Of a stretch of 6,256 nt of DNA, positions 1 to 6,256 are shown one piece after another. How positions within the stretch are numbered: the stretch's first letter is position 1; each line of letters starts with the position of its first letter. The DNA lies in contig JALNZZ010000121.1 of assembly GCA_023229065.1 (NCBI GenBank), forward strand, positions 1 to 6,256. The letters are read 5' to 3'. The notes under the pieces were generated by a model that was not told where the DNA came from, did no database searches, and saw only the letters and a program-made list of their open reading frames with translations. The translations under genes were made by a program, and so were the position numbers. This DNA is from Porticoccaceae bacterium. GTDB lineage: Bacteria; Pseudomonadota; Gammaproteobacteria; Pseudomonadales; Porticoccaceae.

Positions 1-1
1 G

Positions 2-478
2 ATCGAGCTGGGCAGCTGGCTGCGCAATTATGTGCGCGACTACTGTGAGACCCGCGACCCACCACCGGCAATCGAAGTGGAAATCGAGGGCGATGGTATC
101 GACATTACCTTCGATAATAGTCATCTGCAGCAGGTGCTGGACAATCTGCTGGACAATGCCGTGCGCCACAGCCGTGAACACAGCGGTGCGGCCTGGGCTA
201 AACTGCACGCCTTCCGCAGCCATATTGATACTCTGCCGCTGCTGGATATTATCGACAGAGGCCCCGGCGTGGCCGAGGAAGACCGGGAAAAGCTGTTCGA
301 ACCTTTTTATACCACTTCCAGCGATGGCTCCGGCCTCGGCCTGTATATCGCCGGTCAGCTGTGCGCCATCAACTACGCTACGCTCAAATACCAAGCCCGG
401 GAGCCGAGAGAAGCCGGCTGCTTCAGGATCAGTTTCGCTCATCCCGACAAGACAATGGATAGCACCAGGGCCTGTTAA
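2..478 (+). CDS. pilS: Sensor histidine kinase PilS, C-terminal ATPase part (5' end outside window)
   Basis: This is the last 158 residues of a two-component histidine kinase. The frame is open to the left edge and ends in TAA, so the membrane, PAS and His-phosphoacceptor regions lie outside the window. Numbering visible residues from base 2, the GHKL ATPase boxes appear in order: an N box (DNLLDNAVRHS, about 47-57), G1 (DRGPGV, 85-90), an F box (LFEPFYTT, 98-105) and G2 (GSGLGLYIA, 109-117). The tail 'CFRISFAHP' matches what I recall of PilS proteins. In PilS this domain binds ATP and phosphorylates the kinase, which then passes phosphate to PilR to set pilA (type IV pilin) transcription. 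The stop lies three bases before pilR, in the same frame, so the two are surely cotranscribed. The pilS call rests on the ATPase boxes, this tail and the pilR neighbour; the fragment alone could belong to a related NtrB-like kinase. Confidence 0.88.
   Translation: MELGSWLRNYVRDYCETRDPPPAIEVEIEGDGIDITFDNSHLQQVLDNLLDNAVRHSREHSGAAWAKLHAFRSHIDTLPLLDIIDRGPGVAEEDREKLFEPFYTTSSDGSGLGLYIAGQLCAINYATLKYQAREPREAGCFRISFAHPDKTMDSTRAC
467..470 (+). promoter_or_regulatory. Probable ribosome binding site of pilR
   Basis: AGGG lies 11 bases before the pilR ATG, inside the last codons of pilS. It is a modest Shine-Dalgarno match with a slightly long spacer. Translation of pilR is probably helped by ribosomes that finish pilS three bases upstream. 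Confidence 0.45.
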
Positions 479-481
479 CCT

Positions 482-1852
482 ATGAATGCTCATCAAGCTC
501 TGATCGTCGATGACGAAGCGGACATTCGCGAATTACTGAACATCACTCTCAGCCAGCTAGGGCTCGGGGTCACCGAAGCCGCCAATCTCAGCGAGGCCAA
601 GACACTGCTCGCGGCCCAGGCTTTTGATTTCTGCCTCACCGATATGCGCATGCCAGACGGCAGTGGGCTGGAGCTGGTGAACTATATCCAGCAGCACTGC
701 CCCGCCATGCCAGTGGCTGTGATCACCGCCCACGGCAATACCGAACTGGCCGTGGAGTGTCTGAAAGCCGGTGCCTTTGATTTTGTTTCCAAGCCAGTGG
801 AGCTGACGCGCTTGCGCAGTATGGTGAAAACAGCCCTGCAACTGCGCAGTGAGCAAGCCGTACCCGTCGACGAAGCTGGACTCACCGGCAGCTCGCCAGT
901 TATGAGCCGGCTGCGCGAGCAAATTGGTCGTGTCGCCCGCAGCCAGGCGCCTATTTTTATCAGCGGCGAGTCGGGCACGGGCAAAGAGCTGGTTGCGCGC
1001 GCCATTCACTACCTGGGTCCGCGGGCCAATGGCCCCTTTATTCCCGTCAACTGCGGTGCCATTCCCGCTGAACTGATGGAAAGTGAGTTCTTCGGTCACC
1101 GCAAGGGCAGCTTCACCGGGGCCATTCGCGATAAACAGGGGCTCTTCCAGGCTGCTGATGGCGGCACCTTGTTCCTCGACGAGGTAGCTGACCTGCCACT
1201 GCCCATGCAGGTGAAGCTGTTGCGGGCAATCCAGGAAAAATCCGTGCGTGCCATTGGCGACTCGGAAGAAAAACCCATCGACGTCCGCATCCTCAGCGCC
1301 ACCCACAAAAACCTGCAACACGAAGTGCAGGTGGATCACTTTCGTGGCGACCTGTTTTATCGCATCAATGTGATCGAAATTGCGGTGCCTCCCCTGCGTG
1401 AAAGACACGAGGATATCCCGGCTCTGGCACAGATATTTCTTGCCCGTTTTGCCAGTGAGGCGGGCAGTTCAGCACCCCGTCTCGACAGCGAAGCGGCAAA
1501 AATATTAGCCGCCTACCCCTTCCCCGGCAATGTGAGGGAGCTCGAAAACATTCTGGAAAGAGCCTTTACACTATGCAGTGGCAATGTTATCAGTGCCACT
1601 GATCTCGGCTTGACCTCCCCGGCTCCGACACCTCAGGCTCAACTCACTGAACCCACCTCGGCTGCATCAGCGGTCAACACCTTTGTATCCGATGCGGGTA
1701 TTTCCCTTGACCAGCACCTTGCCAATATCGAGCGCGCCATTATCGAACGGACACTGGAAGAAAACCGCTGGAACCGCTCCGCCAGTGCCACCAAATTGGG
1801 GCTGACGTTTCGACAGCTGCGCTACAAGTTGAGCAAACTGGGGATCGAATAG
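482..1852 (+). CDS. pilR: Sigma-54-dependent response regulator PilR
   Basis: This complete 456-residue NtrC-type activator is close to the usual PilR length. The N-terminal receiver domain (about 5-120) has the acidic pair D10/D11, phosphoacceptor D54 (LTDMRMPDG), T82 and K104 (SKP). The AAA+ domain (about 135-375) has Walker A GESGTGKE (162-169), the sigma-54 contact loop as GSFTGA (209-214), Walker B GGTLFLDEV (227-235), the arginine-finger region FRGDLFYRIN (287-296) and sensor II PGNVRELEN (348-356). A flexible Pro/Ala/Thr linker (about 378-400) leads to a Fis-type helix-turn-helix (about 428-454, ending RQLRYKLSKLGIE). Once phosphorylated by PilS, PilR should form a ring, bind upstream of a -24/-12 promoter and drive sigma-54 transcription of pilA and other type IV pilus genes. 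The ATG is supported by the short gap after pilS and by the receiver starting immediately. Assignment to PilR rather than another NtrC-family member rests on the PilS partner, the GSFTGA loop and the C-terminus. Confidence 0.94.
   Translation: MNAHQALIVDDEADIRELLNITLSQLGLGVTEAANLSEAKTLLAAQAFDFCLTDMRMPDGSGLELVNYIQQHCPAMPVAVITAHGNTELAVECLKAGAFDFVSKPVELTRLRSMVKTALQLRSEQAVPVDEAGLTGSSPVMSRLREQIGRVARSQAPIFISGESGTGKELVARAIHYLGPRANGPFIPVNCGAIPAELMESEFFGHRKGSFTGAIRDKQGLFQAADGGTLFLDEVADLPLPMQVKLLRAIQEKSVRAIGDSEEKPIDVRILSATHKNLQHEVQVDHFRGDLFYRINVIEIAVPPLRERHEDIPALAQIFLARFASEAGSSAPRLDSEAAKILAAYPFPGNVRELENILERAFTLCSGNVISATDLGLTSPAPTPQAQLTEPTSAASAVNTFVSDAGISLDQHLANIERAIIERTLEENRWNRSASATKLGLTFRQLRYKLSKLGIE
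1576..1601. repeat. Perfect 8-bp inverted repeat inside pilR
   Basis: CAGTGGCA (1576-1583) and TGCCACTG (1594-1601) are exact reverse complements separated by 10 bases. They lie at the end of the AAA+ lid coding region of pilR. The arms could form an mRNA hairpin, but both encode ordinary family-like residues and there is no U tract, so this may be chance. Confidence 0.3.
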
Positions 1853-1855
1853 GCG

Positions 1856-1890
1856 AAAGCGGACGAGGCAAATAATACTTCGTCCGCTTT
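1856..1890. terminator. Intrinsic terminator between convergent pilR and ispH
   Basis: AAAGCGGACGA (1856-1866) and TCGTCCGCTTT (1880-1890) form an 11-bp perfect stem. It can extend inward by a G-U and a G-C pair, leaving a 9-base loop. On the plus strand the 3' arm runs into TTTGTTT, so it is a good rho-independent terminator for pilSR, four bases after the pilR stop. On the minus strand the same stem follows ispH, but only TTT comes before GC-rich bases, so termination there is probably weaker. The arrangement suits a shared, bidirectional terminator. Confidence 0.82.
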
Positions 1891-1914
1891 GTTTCAAACG
1901 TAGAAAAGAGTGTA

Positions 1915-2847
1915 CTAGCGCAGCTCTCTTGGCATCGAAAAGCTGATGTTTTCCGTTCGCCCGGCCATCTGCCGGGGCTCTGCTGCCCCCATCACCCTGA
2001 GCCGCTCCACCACGGCCTGCACCAGTACTTCAGGCGCAGAGGCACCGGCGGTAATGCCGACCCGAGGTTTGCCTTGAAACCAGTCGGGACGAATATCTTC
2101 GGGGCCATCAATCAAGTGGGCAACGGCGCCACAGCGCTCCGCCAGCTCCCGCAGACGGTTGGAATTGGAGCTGTTGGGAGAACCCACCACCAGCACCAGA
2201 TCACTCTCCAGCGCCAGCTGCTTCACTGCATCCTGACGGTTCTGAGTCGCGTAGCAAATATCGTCTTTGCGCGGTCCCTGTATCGCTGGGAAGCGCTCCC
2301 GCAGTGCCTCGATCACCCGCGCCGTGTCGTCTACAGACAGCGTGGTCTGCGTCACATAGGCCAGCCGATCCGGATCGCTCACCTGCAGGTTGGCGACATC
2401 CTCAAGAGTCTCCACCAGATGAATGCACCCGCCCGTGCTGGTGTCGTACTGGCCCATGGTGCCTTCCACCTCCGGGTGCCCGGCATGGCCGATCAGCACA
2501 CACTCACGCCCCTCGCCACTGTAGCGGGACACCTCGATATGCACCTTGGTCACCAGCGGGCAGGTGGCGTCGAAAACCCGCAAGCCGCGTTGAGCTGCAT
2601 CGCTGCGCACTGCCTGAGACACGCCGTGAGCGCTGAAAATCACAATACTGTTGTCGGGCACCTCGTCGAGTTCATCGACAAAAATTGCACCGCGCTGTTT
2701 GAGGGACTCCACCACAAAGCGGTTGTGTACCACTTCGTGACGCACATGAATCGGCGCACCAAAGATATCCAGAGCGCGATTGACGATATCGATGGCACGG
2801 TCGACACCCGCGCAAAACCCGCGCGGATTGGCCAGTACTATCTTCAT
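1915..2847 (-). CDS. ispH: 4-hydroxy-3-methylbut-2-enyl diphosphate reductase IspH (LytB)
   Basis: IspH is the iron-sulfur enzyme that reduces HMBPP to IPP and DMAPP, the last step of the MEP isoprenoid pathway in the cytoplasm. The protein of 310 residues is close to the E. coli enzyme. All three cluster cysteines are present: C12 ([10 protein letters not shown]), C96 (ATCPLV) and C198 (CYATQNRQ). Substrate-site residues are also visible: H41 (VVHN), H74 (SAHGV), H124 and E126 (HAGHPE), T168 (TQTT), S226 and N228 (NSSNSNRL) and S270 (GITAGAS). The ATG at 2847 was chosen because the conserved [19 protein letters not shown] start falls there and GGAG sits 9 bases upstream. An in-frame extension of 25 residues to 2922 would overlap the end of fkpB and is not family-like. 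It is the last gene of the ileS-lspA-fkpB-ispH cluster and converges on pilR. Confidence 0.97.
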   Translation of the reverse strand: MKIVLANPRGFCAGVDRAIDIVNRALDIFGAPIHVRHEVVHNRFVVESLKQRGAIFVDELDEVPDNSIVIFSAHGVSQAVRSDAAQRGLRVFDATCPLVTKVHIEVSRYSGEGRECVLIGHAGHPEVEGTMGQYDTSTGGCIHLVETLEDVANLQVSDPDRLAYVTQTTLSVDDTARVIEALRERFPAIQGPRKDDICYATQNRQDAVKQLALESDLVLVVGSPNSSNSNRLRELAERCGAVAHLIDGPEDIRPDWFQGKPRVGITAGASAPEVLVQAVVERLRVMGAAEPRQMAGRTENISFSMPRELR

Positions 2848-2856
2848 GGGAGGACA

Positions 2857-2860
2857 CTCC
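2857..2860 (-). promoter_or_regulatory. Ribosome binding site that fixes the ispH start
   Basis: On the minus strand GGAG lies 9 bases before the ATG at 2847. It supports the 310-residue IspH over the longer open frame that begins at 2922. Confidence 0.75.
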
Positions 2861-2891
2861 ACAGGTTGAGACAGGGGCGAGTGCACAGCCA

Positions 2892-2911
2892 CAAAGCTGC
2901 CTTCAGCTTTG
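2892..2911. other. Small perfect hairpin in the fkpB-ispH gap
   Basis: CAAAGCTG (2892-2899) and CAGCTTTG (2904-2911) form an 8-bp perfect stem with a 4-base loop in the 71-base spacer between fkpB and ispH. On the transcribed (minus) strand no U tract follows, so it is not a standard terminator. It could protect the upstream mRNA from 3' decay, pause polymerase or set relative expression of ispH. I see no clear promoter in this spacer. Confidence 0.5.
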
Positions 2912-2918
2912 CCCCTCA

Positions 2919-3383
2919 TCAATGGGTCACCACCGGCTCCACCGCCAGGATGGATACCTGAAAGGTGATATCACGCCCTGCCAGGGGGTGATTAAAATCC
3001 ACCGTTACGGTGTCGTCATCGAGAGCGATGATCACCCCGGGCAGCTCAGCGCGATTGGCATCGGCAAAAGACAGCACCAGCCCTGGCTCCAGGGTCATAC
3101 CGGCATCGAAGTCCGCCCTCGGCAGCTGCTGAATATTGACGGGATTGTGCTGGCCAAAACCATGTTCCGGCTTCATCTCAAAACTTGATTCGTCACCACT
3201 GCGCAATCCGAACAGCATCTCTTCATAACCCGGCAGCAAGCTGCCGTCGCCAACCTCAAATACCGCAGGCTCTCCCTCGAGAGTGGAGTCAACCACAGTA
3301 CCGTCATCGAGAGCGAGGGAAAAATGCAGGGTCACCCGAGTACCGGGGCCAATCGTCAAGTCACTCACCGTAGCGTCTCCCAT
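2919..3383 (-). CDS. fkpB: FKBP-type peptidyl-prolyl cis-trans isomerase FkpB (SlpA)
   Basis: This 154-residue cytoplasmic SlyD/SlpA-type prolyl isomerase and chaperone is near the E. coli FkpB length (149). The N-terminal part of the FKBP fold is visible ([18 protein letters not shown], about 17-34, then [21 protein letters not shown], 44-64). The insert-in-flap chaperone region follows HGFG (about 74-120), and the diagnostic motif [12 protein letters not shown] lies at 125-136. There is no histidine-rich metal-binding tail, which separates it from SlyD. The ATG at 3383 is preferred because AGGTGGAG ends 9 bases before it. An upstream in-frame GTG at 3398 would add five residues but lies inside that ribosome binding site. 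It lies 18 bases after lspA and 71 before ispH, as in the standard cluster. The cellular substrates are not known from sequence. Confidence 0.93.
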   Translation of the reverse strand: MGDATVSDLTIGPGTRVTLHFSLALDDGTVVDSTLEGEPAVFEVGDGSLLPGYEEMLFGLRSGDESSFEMKPEHGFGQHNPVNIQQLPRADFDAGMTLEPGLVLSFADANRAELPGVIIALDDDTVTVDFNHPLAGRDITFQVSILAVEPVVTH

Positions 3384-3392
3384 CTCATTACT

Positions 3393-3400
3393 CTCCACCT
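3393..3400 (-). promoter_or_regulatory. Ribosome binding site that decides the fkpB start
   Basis: AGGTGGAG on the minus strand ends 9 bases before the ATG at 3383, in the short gap after the lspA stop. Because the alternative GTG at 3398 lies within it, the downstream ATG is favoured. Confidence 0.7.
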
Positions 3401-3401
3401 G

Positions 3402-3920
3402 TCAGGGCTCGGCACGTTCCCTGCCGGTAAACAGGGAGTCGATAATAAGGATAGCTGCTCCCACACAAATAGCGGAATCAGCGATATTGAAGGCGGGCCA
3501 GTAATAACCGCCGTAGTGGAGCTGAATAAAGTCCACCACAAAACCATACGCCACACGATCCCAGAGATTGCCCACCGCACCTCCCAGCACCAGTGCCAGG
3601 GCGAGGTGTTGGCGACGGGCCGCCGCTGGCAGGCGCGCCATCCAGATCAGAATCACCAGGCTGATCGCCGCCGATATAAGGACAAAAAACCAGCGCTGCC
3701 AACCGCCGGCGTCACTGAGAAAACTGAAGGCAGCACCGGGGTTGTGCAGCAGTGTCCAATTGAAAAAAGAGGTCACTACCACGGGTCTGGCATAGTCCAG
3801 TGCCTCGCTAGCGATCCCCTTGCTGAGCTGATCGAGCACCAGCACTAACAGCGCCAGGCCGTACCACAGCCACGGCAGGGCCCCGGCTCGCCAGCCAGTC
3901 GCACGCACATCCCGCTCCAT
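3402..3920 (-). CDS. lspA: Lipoprotein signal peptidase LspA (signal peptidase II)
   Basis: LspA is an inner-membrane aspartyl protease that cuts the signal peptide from diacylglyceryl-modified prolipoproteins, just before the lipidated cysteine. The protein has 172 residues and about four membrane segments (near 17-34, 76-95, 104-119 and 147-163). The catalytic pair fits D130 (GFVVDF) and D148 (FNIADSA), matching D124 and D143 of the P. aeruginosa enzyme. Other conserved positions are D30 (LDQLSK), N60 (HNPGAAFSFL), and GN-WDR at 117-122. The ATG overlaps the ileS stop in TGATG, so translation is probably coupled to ileS; I see no good Shine-Dalgarno before it. A GTG four codons in (3908) with GGAG 6 bases upstream is an alternative start that would leave the fold unchanged. 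Confidence 0.96.
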   Translation of the reverse strand: MERDVRATGWRAGALPWLWYGLALLVLVLDQLSKGIASEALDYARPVVVTSFFNWTLLHNPGAAFSFLSDAGGWQRWFFVLISAAISLVILIWMARLPAAARRQHLALALVLGGAVGNLWDRVAYGFVVDFIQLHYGGYYWPAFNIADSAICVGAAILIIDSLFTGRERAEP

Positions 3921-6256
3921 CAGGCAAAGCGCCGCGTTTCACCGGCGCCATCGACGTTATCGGCACAGCGGCTGCACAGCTCCGGATGTTCCGGTTGACT
4001 GCCCACATCGGCGCGAAAGTGCCAGCAGCGTACGCACTTGGGATCATCAGATAGACGCAGCCCGACCCGCAGGCCTTTCAGAGGACTGTCGACACCCTCG
4101 CTGCTCTCACCAGTTTGGCCTGCGTCCACCACAGTGGCCCCGGAAGTGATGGTGACAAAACGCAATTCATCACCGAGCCGCGACAGGAGCGCAGCGATTT
4201 CCGGAGCGGCGTGAAGGGTCACCTCTGCCTGCAGGGCACCCTTGATCTCACCGGCCTTGCGGGCATCTTCGATTACCTTGTTGACGGCTTCCTTGACCTC
4301 GGCGATCCGCTCCCACTCACCAGCGCCGAGGACGGCATCAGCGGGCAGGCGCGGCAGCGGGTGCCACTCGGCGGTAAAGACGGTGCCGTCTCGCTCACCG
4401 GGCATAAAGCCCCAGATTTCATCGGCAGTAAAGCTCAGGATCGGTGCAATCCAGCGCACGAAGGCTTCCGCCACCTGGTGTATCGCGGTTTGTGCTGAAC
4501 GCCGCGGCAAGCTGTCGGTGCCGCAGGTATAGATTCGATCCTTGATGATATCCAGATAGAATCCGCCCAACTCGTTGACACAGAAGTTGTGCAGCTTCTG
4601 ATAGATCATGTGGAAATTATAGCCGTGGTACAGGGCTACGATCTCGTCCTGCAGCTGTGCCGCTCGATCCATTACCCAGCGGTCGAGGGCCACCATGTCG
4701 TCCACCGCCACACTATGGGTCGCAGGATCGAAACCATCCAGATTGCTGAGCAGAAAGCGGGCGGTATTGCGGATGCGGCGATAGGAGTCAGCGGTCCGCT
4801 TGAGAATCTCGTCGGATACGCTCATCTCCCCACTGAAATCGGTAGCCGCCACCCACAGGCGCAGCACATCGGCACCGAGTTCATTCACCACTTTCTGCGG
4901 AGACACCACATTGCCCACGGATTTGGACATCTTGCGGCCCTGAGCATCCACGGTGAAGCCGTGAGTGAGCACTGCCCGGTAGGGGGCGTTGCCATTGATA
5001 GCAATAGCGGTCTTTAGCGACGACTGAAACCAGCCGCGGTGCTGATCGGAACCTTCCAGATAGAGCTCTGCCGGATAGTGCAGCTCCTCGCGGCGACCCA
5101 GCACGGAAAAGTGAGTCACGCCGGAATCGAACCACACATCGAGGGTATCAGTCACCTTGTCGTAATGAGCAGCATCGCTTCCTAACAGCTCTGCCGGGTC
5201 CAGGTCGAACCAGGCATCGATACCGTCGCTCTCCACCCGCTTGGCCACTGCCTCAATCAGGCTGGCGGTATCGGGGTGAAGCTCACCCGTCTCGCGATGC
5301 ACGAACAGGGTGATGGGCACCCCCCAGGTACGCTGGCGGGAGATACACCAGTCGGGGCTGTTGCCCAGCATGGCCTTGATGCGCGCCTGCCCCCAGCCGG
5401 GGTACCAGGCCACGTCCTGCACCGCTGCCATCGCGCTGTCCAACAGACCGTTGGCTGTCATGCTTACAAACCACTGGGGGGTGGCGCGGTAGATCAGCGG
5501 TGTTTTGGTGCGCCAGCAGTGCGGGAAACTGTGGGTAATACTGCTCTGCGCCAACAGTTTGCCGCGCTCACGCAGTACTCCGATGACCTTTTCGTCTACT
5601 TTGTAGACGTGATCGCCAGCAAACAGCTCGACGCTGTCCCTGTAGACACCGTGATCGTCTATATAGTTGAGGGTACCGATACCGTAGCGACCCGCTACTA
5701 CAAAGTCGTCCATACCGTGGTCTGGGGCCGTGTGTACACAACCTGTCCCTGCCTCGGTGGTCACGTGGTCACCAAGCAGAATCGGTACCTGGCGGTCGTA
5801 AAAGGGGTGCTGGAGAAGCAAGTTTTCAAGAACCTCGCCACGGCAGCGCGCCACTACCTGGTACTCATCGATACCCCAGGCGGCCAGGCTTTGCTGCAGC
5901 AGCGCCTCAGCTAGCAGCAGGCGCTGATTGCGCCCCTCTACAGAGCAGGCCACCACCACATAGTCGAGCTCCGGGTTGACCGAGACCGCCTGGTTGGCAG
6001 GCAGTGTCCAGGGTGTGGTGGTCCAGATCGCCACTGCCAGCTCGCCACTGCCAGCAATTGGGCCTATTGCCGCTTCGAGAGCAGCGGGCTCCGCCACCGG
6101 AAAGCTCACATAAATGGAAAACGAGGTCTTGTCCTGATACTCCACTTCCGCTTCGGCCAGGGCCGACGCCCCCACCACACTCCAGTACACTGGCTTGTAG
6201 CCTTTCACCAGATGGCCGTTGTCGATGATGCGACCCAGAGCACGAATAATATCCGC
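3920..6256 (-). CDS. ileS: Isoleucyl-tRNA synthetase, 5' end outside window
   Basis: IleS charges tRNA-Ile with isoleucine in the cytoplasm and edits misactivated valine. The frame is open to the right edge, giving 778 visible residues of an expected 940 or so. About 160 N-terminal residues with the HIGH motif are missing, and the GTG at 6208 is an internal valine (HLVKGYKPV), not a start. The CP1 editing domain shows [12 protein letters not shown] (near 6030-5990) and [15 protein letters not shown] (near 5747-5705), including the aspartate equivalent to E. coli D342. The catalytic half follows with [30 protein letters not shown] and the KMSKS loop (4919-4933). After the anticodon-binding domain, a C-terminal zinc finger has four cysteines (CVRC and CSRC, near 4036-3965) and the protein ends in RRFA, as in E. 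coli. The CP1 zinc-knuckle cysteines are absent (see findings). Its stop overlaps the lspA start by one base. Confidence 0.97.
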   Translation of the reverse strand, partial: ADIIRALGRIIDNGHLVKGYKPVYWSVVGASALAEAEVEYQDKTSFSIYVSFPVAEPAALEAAIGPIAGSGELAVAIWTTTPWTLPANQAVSVNPELDYVVVACSVEGRNQRLLLAEALLQQSLAAWGIDEYQVVARCRGEVLENLLLQHPFYDRQVPILLGDHVTTEAGTGCVHTAPDHGMDDFVVAGRYGIGTLNYIDDHGVYRDSVELFAGDHVYKVDEKVIGVLRERGKLLAQSSITHSFPHCWRTKTPLIYRATPQWFVSMTANGLLDSAMAAVQDVAWYPGWGQARIKAMLGNSPDWCISRQRTWGVPITLFVHRETGELHPDTASLIEAVAKRVESDGIDAWFDLDPAELLGSDAAHYDKVTDTLDVWFDSGVTHFSVLGRREELHYPAELYLEGSDQHRGWFQSSLKTAIAINGNAPYRAVLTHGFTVDAQGRKMSKSVGNVVSPQKVVNELGADVLRLWVAATDFSGEMSVSDEILKRTADSYRRIRNTARFLLSNLDGFDPATHSVAVDDMVALDRWVMDRAAQLQDEIVALYHGYNFHMIYQKLHNFCVNELGGFYLDIIKDRIYTCGTDSLPRRSAQTAIHQVAEAFVRWIAPILSFTADEIWGFMPGERDGTVFTAEWHPLPRLPADAVLGAGEWERIAEVKEAVNKVIEDARKAGEIKGALQAEVTLHAAPEIAALLSRLGDELRFVTITSGATVVDAGQTGESSEGVDSPLKGLRVGLRLSDDPKCVRCWHFRADVGSQPEHPELCSRCADNVDGAGETRRFA
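6028..6055. repeat. Perfect 14-bp tandem duplication within ileS
   Basis: TCGCCACTGCCAGC occurs twice with no gap (6028-6041 and 6042-6055). It lies in the CP1 editing region, just upstream in coding sense of the WTTTPWTLP motif. Fourteen is not a multiple of three, so the copies are read in different frames (A-G-S-G-E, then L-A-V-A-I), yet the gene stays open. Confidence 0.85.

Noticed and set aside
30..485. Plus-strand open frame starting at the ATG at base 30
   Set aside because: It is out of frame with the PilS ATPase boxes, which are read from base 2, and it runs past the pilR start.
557..1408. Long minus-strand open frame (283 codons) opposite pilR
   Set aside because: It is fully antisense to a clear NtrC-family gene, has no recognisable domain, and its composition looks like a reverse reading of GC-rich codons.
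2074..2961. Long plus-strand open frame (295 codons) opposite ispH and the end of fkpB
   Set aside because: It lies antisense to conserved IspH coding sequence with every active-site residue in place. It has no recognisable motif and is rich in His, Arg and Gln, as expected from a shadow frame.
3324..3848. Plus-strand open frame (174 codons) opposite lspA
   Set aside because: It is antisense to a well-supported membrane protease; its very polar composition mirrors the hydrophobic codons on the other strand.
5593..5609. Palindrome CGTCTAC-TTT-GTAGACG, as a possible operator or hairpin
   Set aside because: It lies well inside ileS and encodes family-like V-Y-K-V-D. There is no promoter context, so chance codon pairing is the simplest explanation.
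5276..5914. Plus-strand open frame (212 codons) opposite ileS
   Set aside because: It covers the conserved editing and catalytic regions of IleS on the other strand and shows no family motif.

Overview
The window looks like ordinary chromosomal housekeeping DNA of a gammaproteobacterium. Its moderately high GC, the PilS/PilR pair, and the gene order ileS-lspA-fkpB-ispH all resemble Pseudomonas and related marine lineages. No mobile element, CRISPR array, tRNA or rRNA gene is visible, and I found no candidate for an undescribed system. Coding density is very high, and no gene-free stretch exceeds about 75 bases.

Plus strand, left part (2-1852): the 3' end of pilS, a sensor histidine kinase, is followed three bases later by a complete pilR, its sigma-54-dependent response regulator. 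In relatives this pair controls transcription of the major type IV pilin gene pilA. A strong stem-loop lies just after pilR, in the 62-base gap where pilR converges with ispH.

Minus strand, right part (6256-1915, read right to left): a cluster of ileS (5' end outside the window), lspA, fkpB and ispH. ileS and lspA overlap by one base (TGATG), lspA and fkpB are 18 bases apart, and fkpB and ispH are separated by 71 bases that contain a small hairpin. This is the conserved ribF-ileS-lspA-fkpB-ispH order. The genes serve isoleucyl-tRNA charging, lipoprotein signal peptide removal, prolyl isomerisation/chaperoning and the last step of the MEP isoprenoid pathway.

Points worth a second look are modest. 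pilR directly abuts ispH, where Pseudomonas aeruginosa carries its minor-pilin cluster. There is a perfect 14-bp tandem duplication in the ileS editing domain whose two copies are read in different frames. IleS has lost the cysteines of the N-terminal zinc knuckle. The starts of ispH and fkpB are better placed downstream of the longest open frames.
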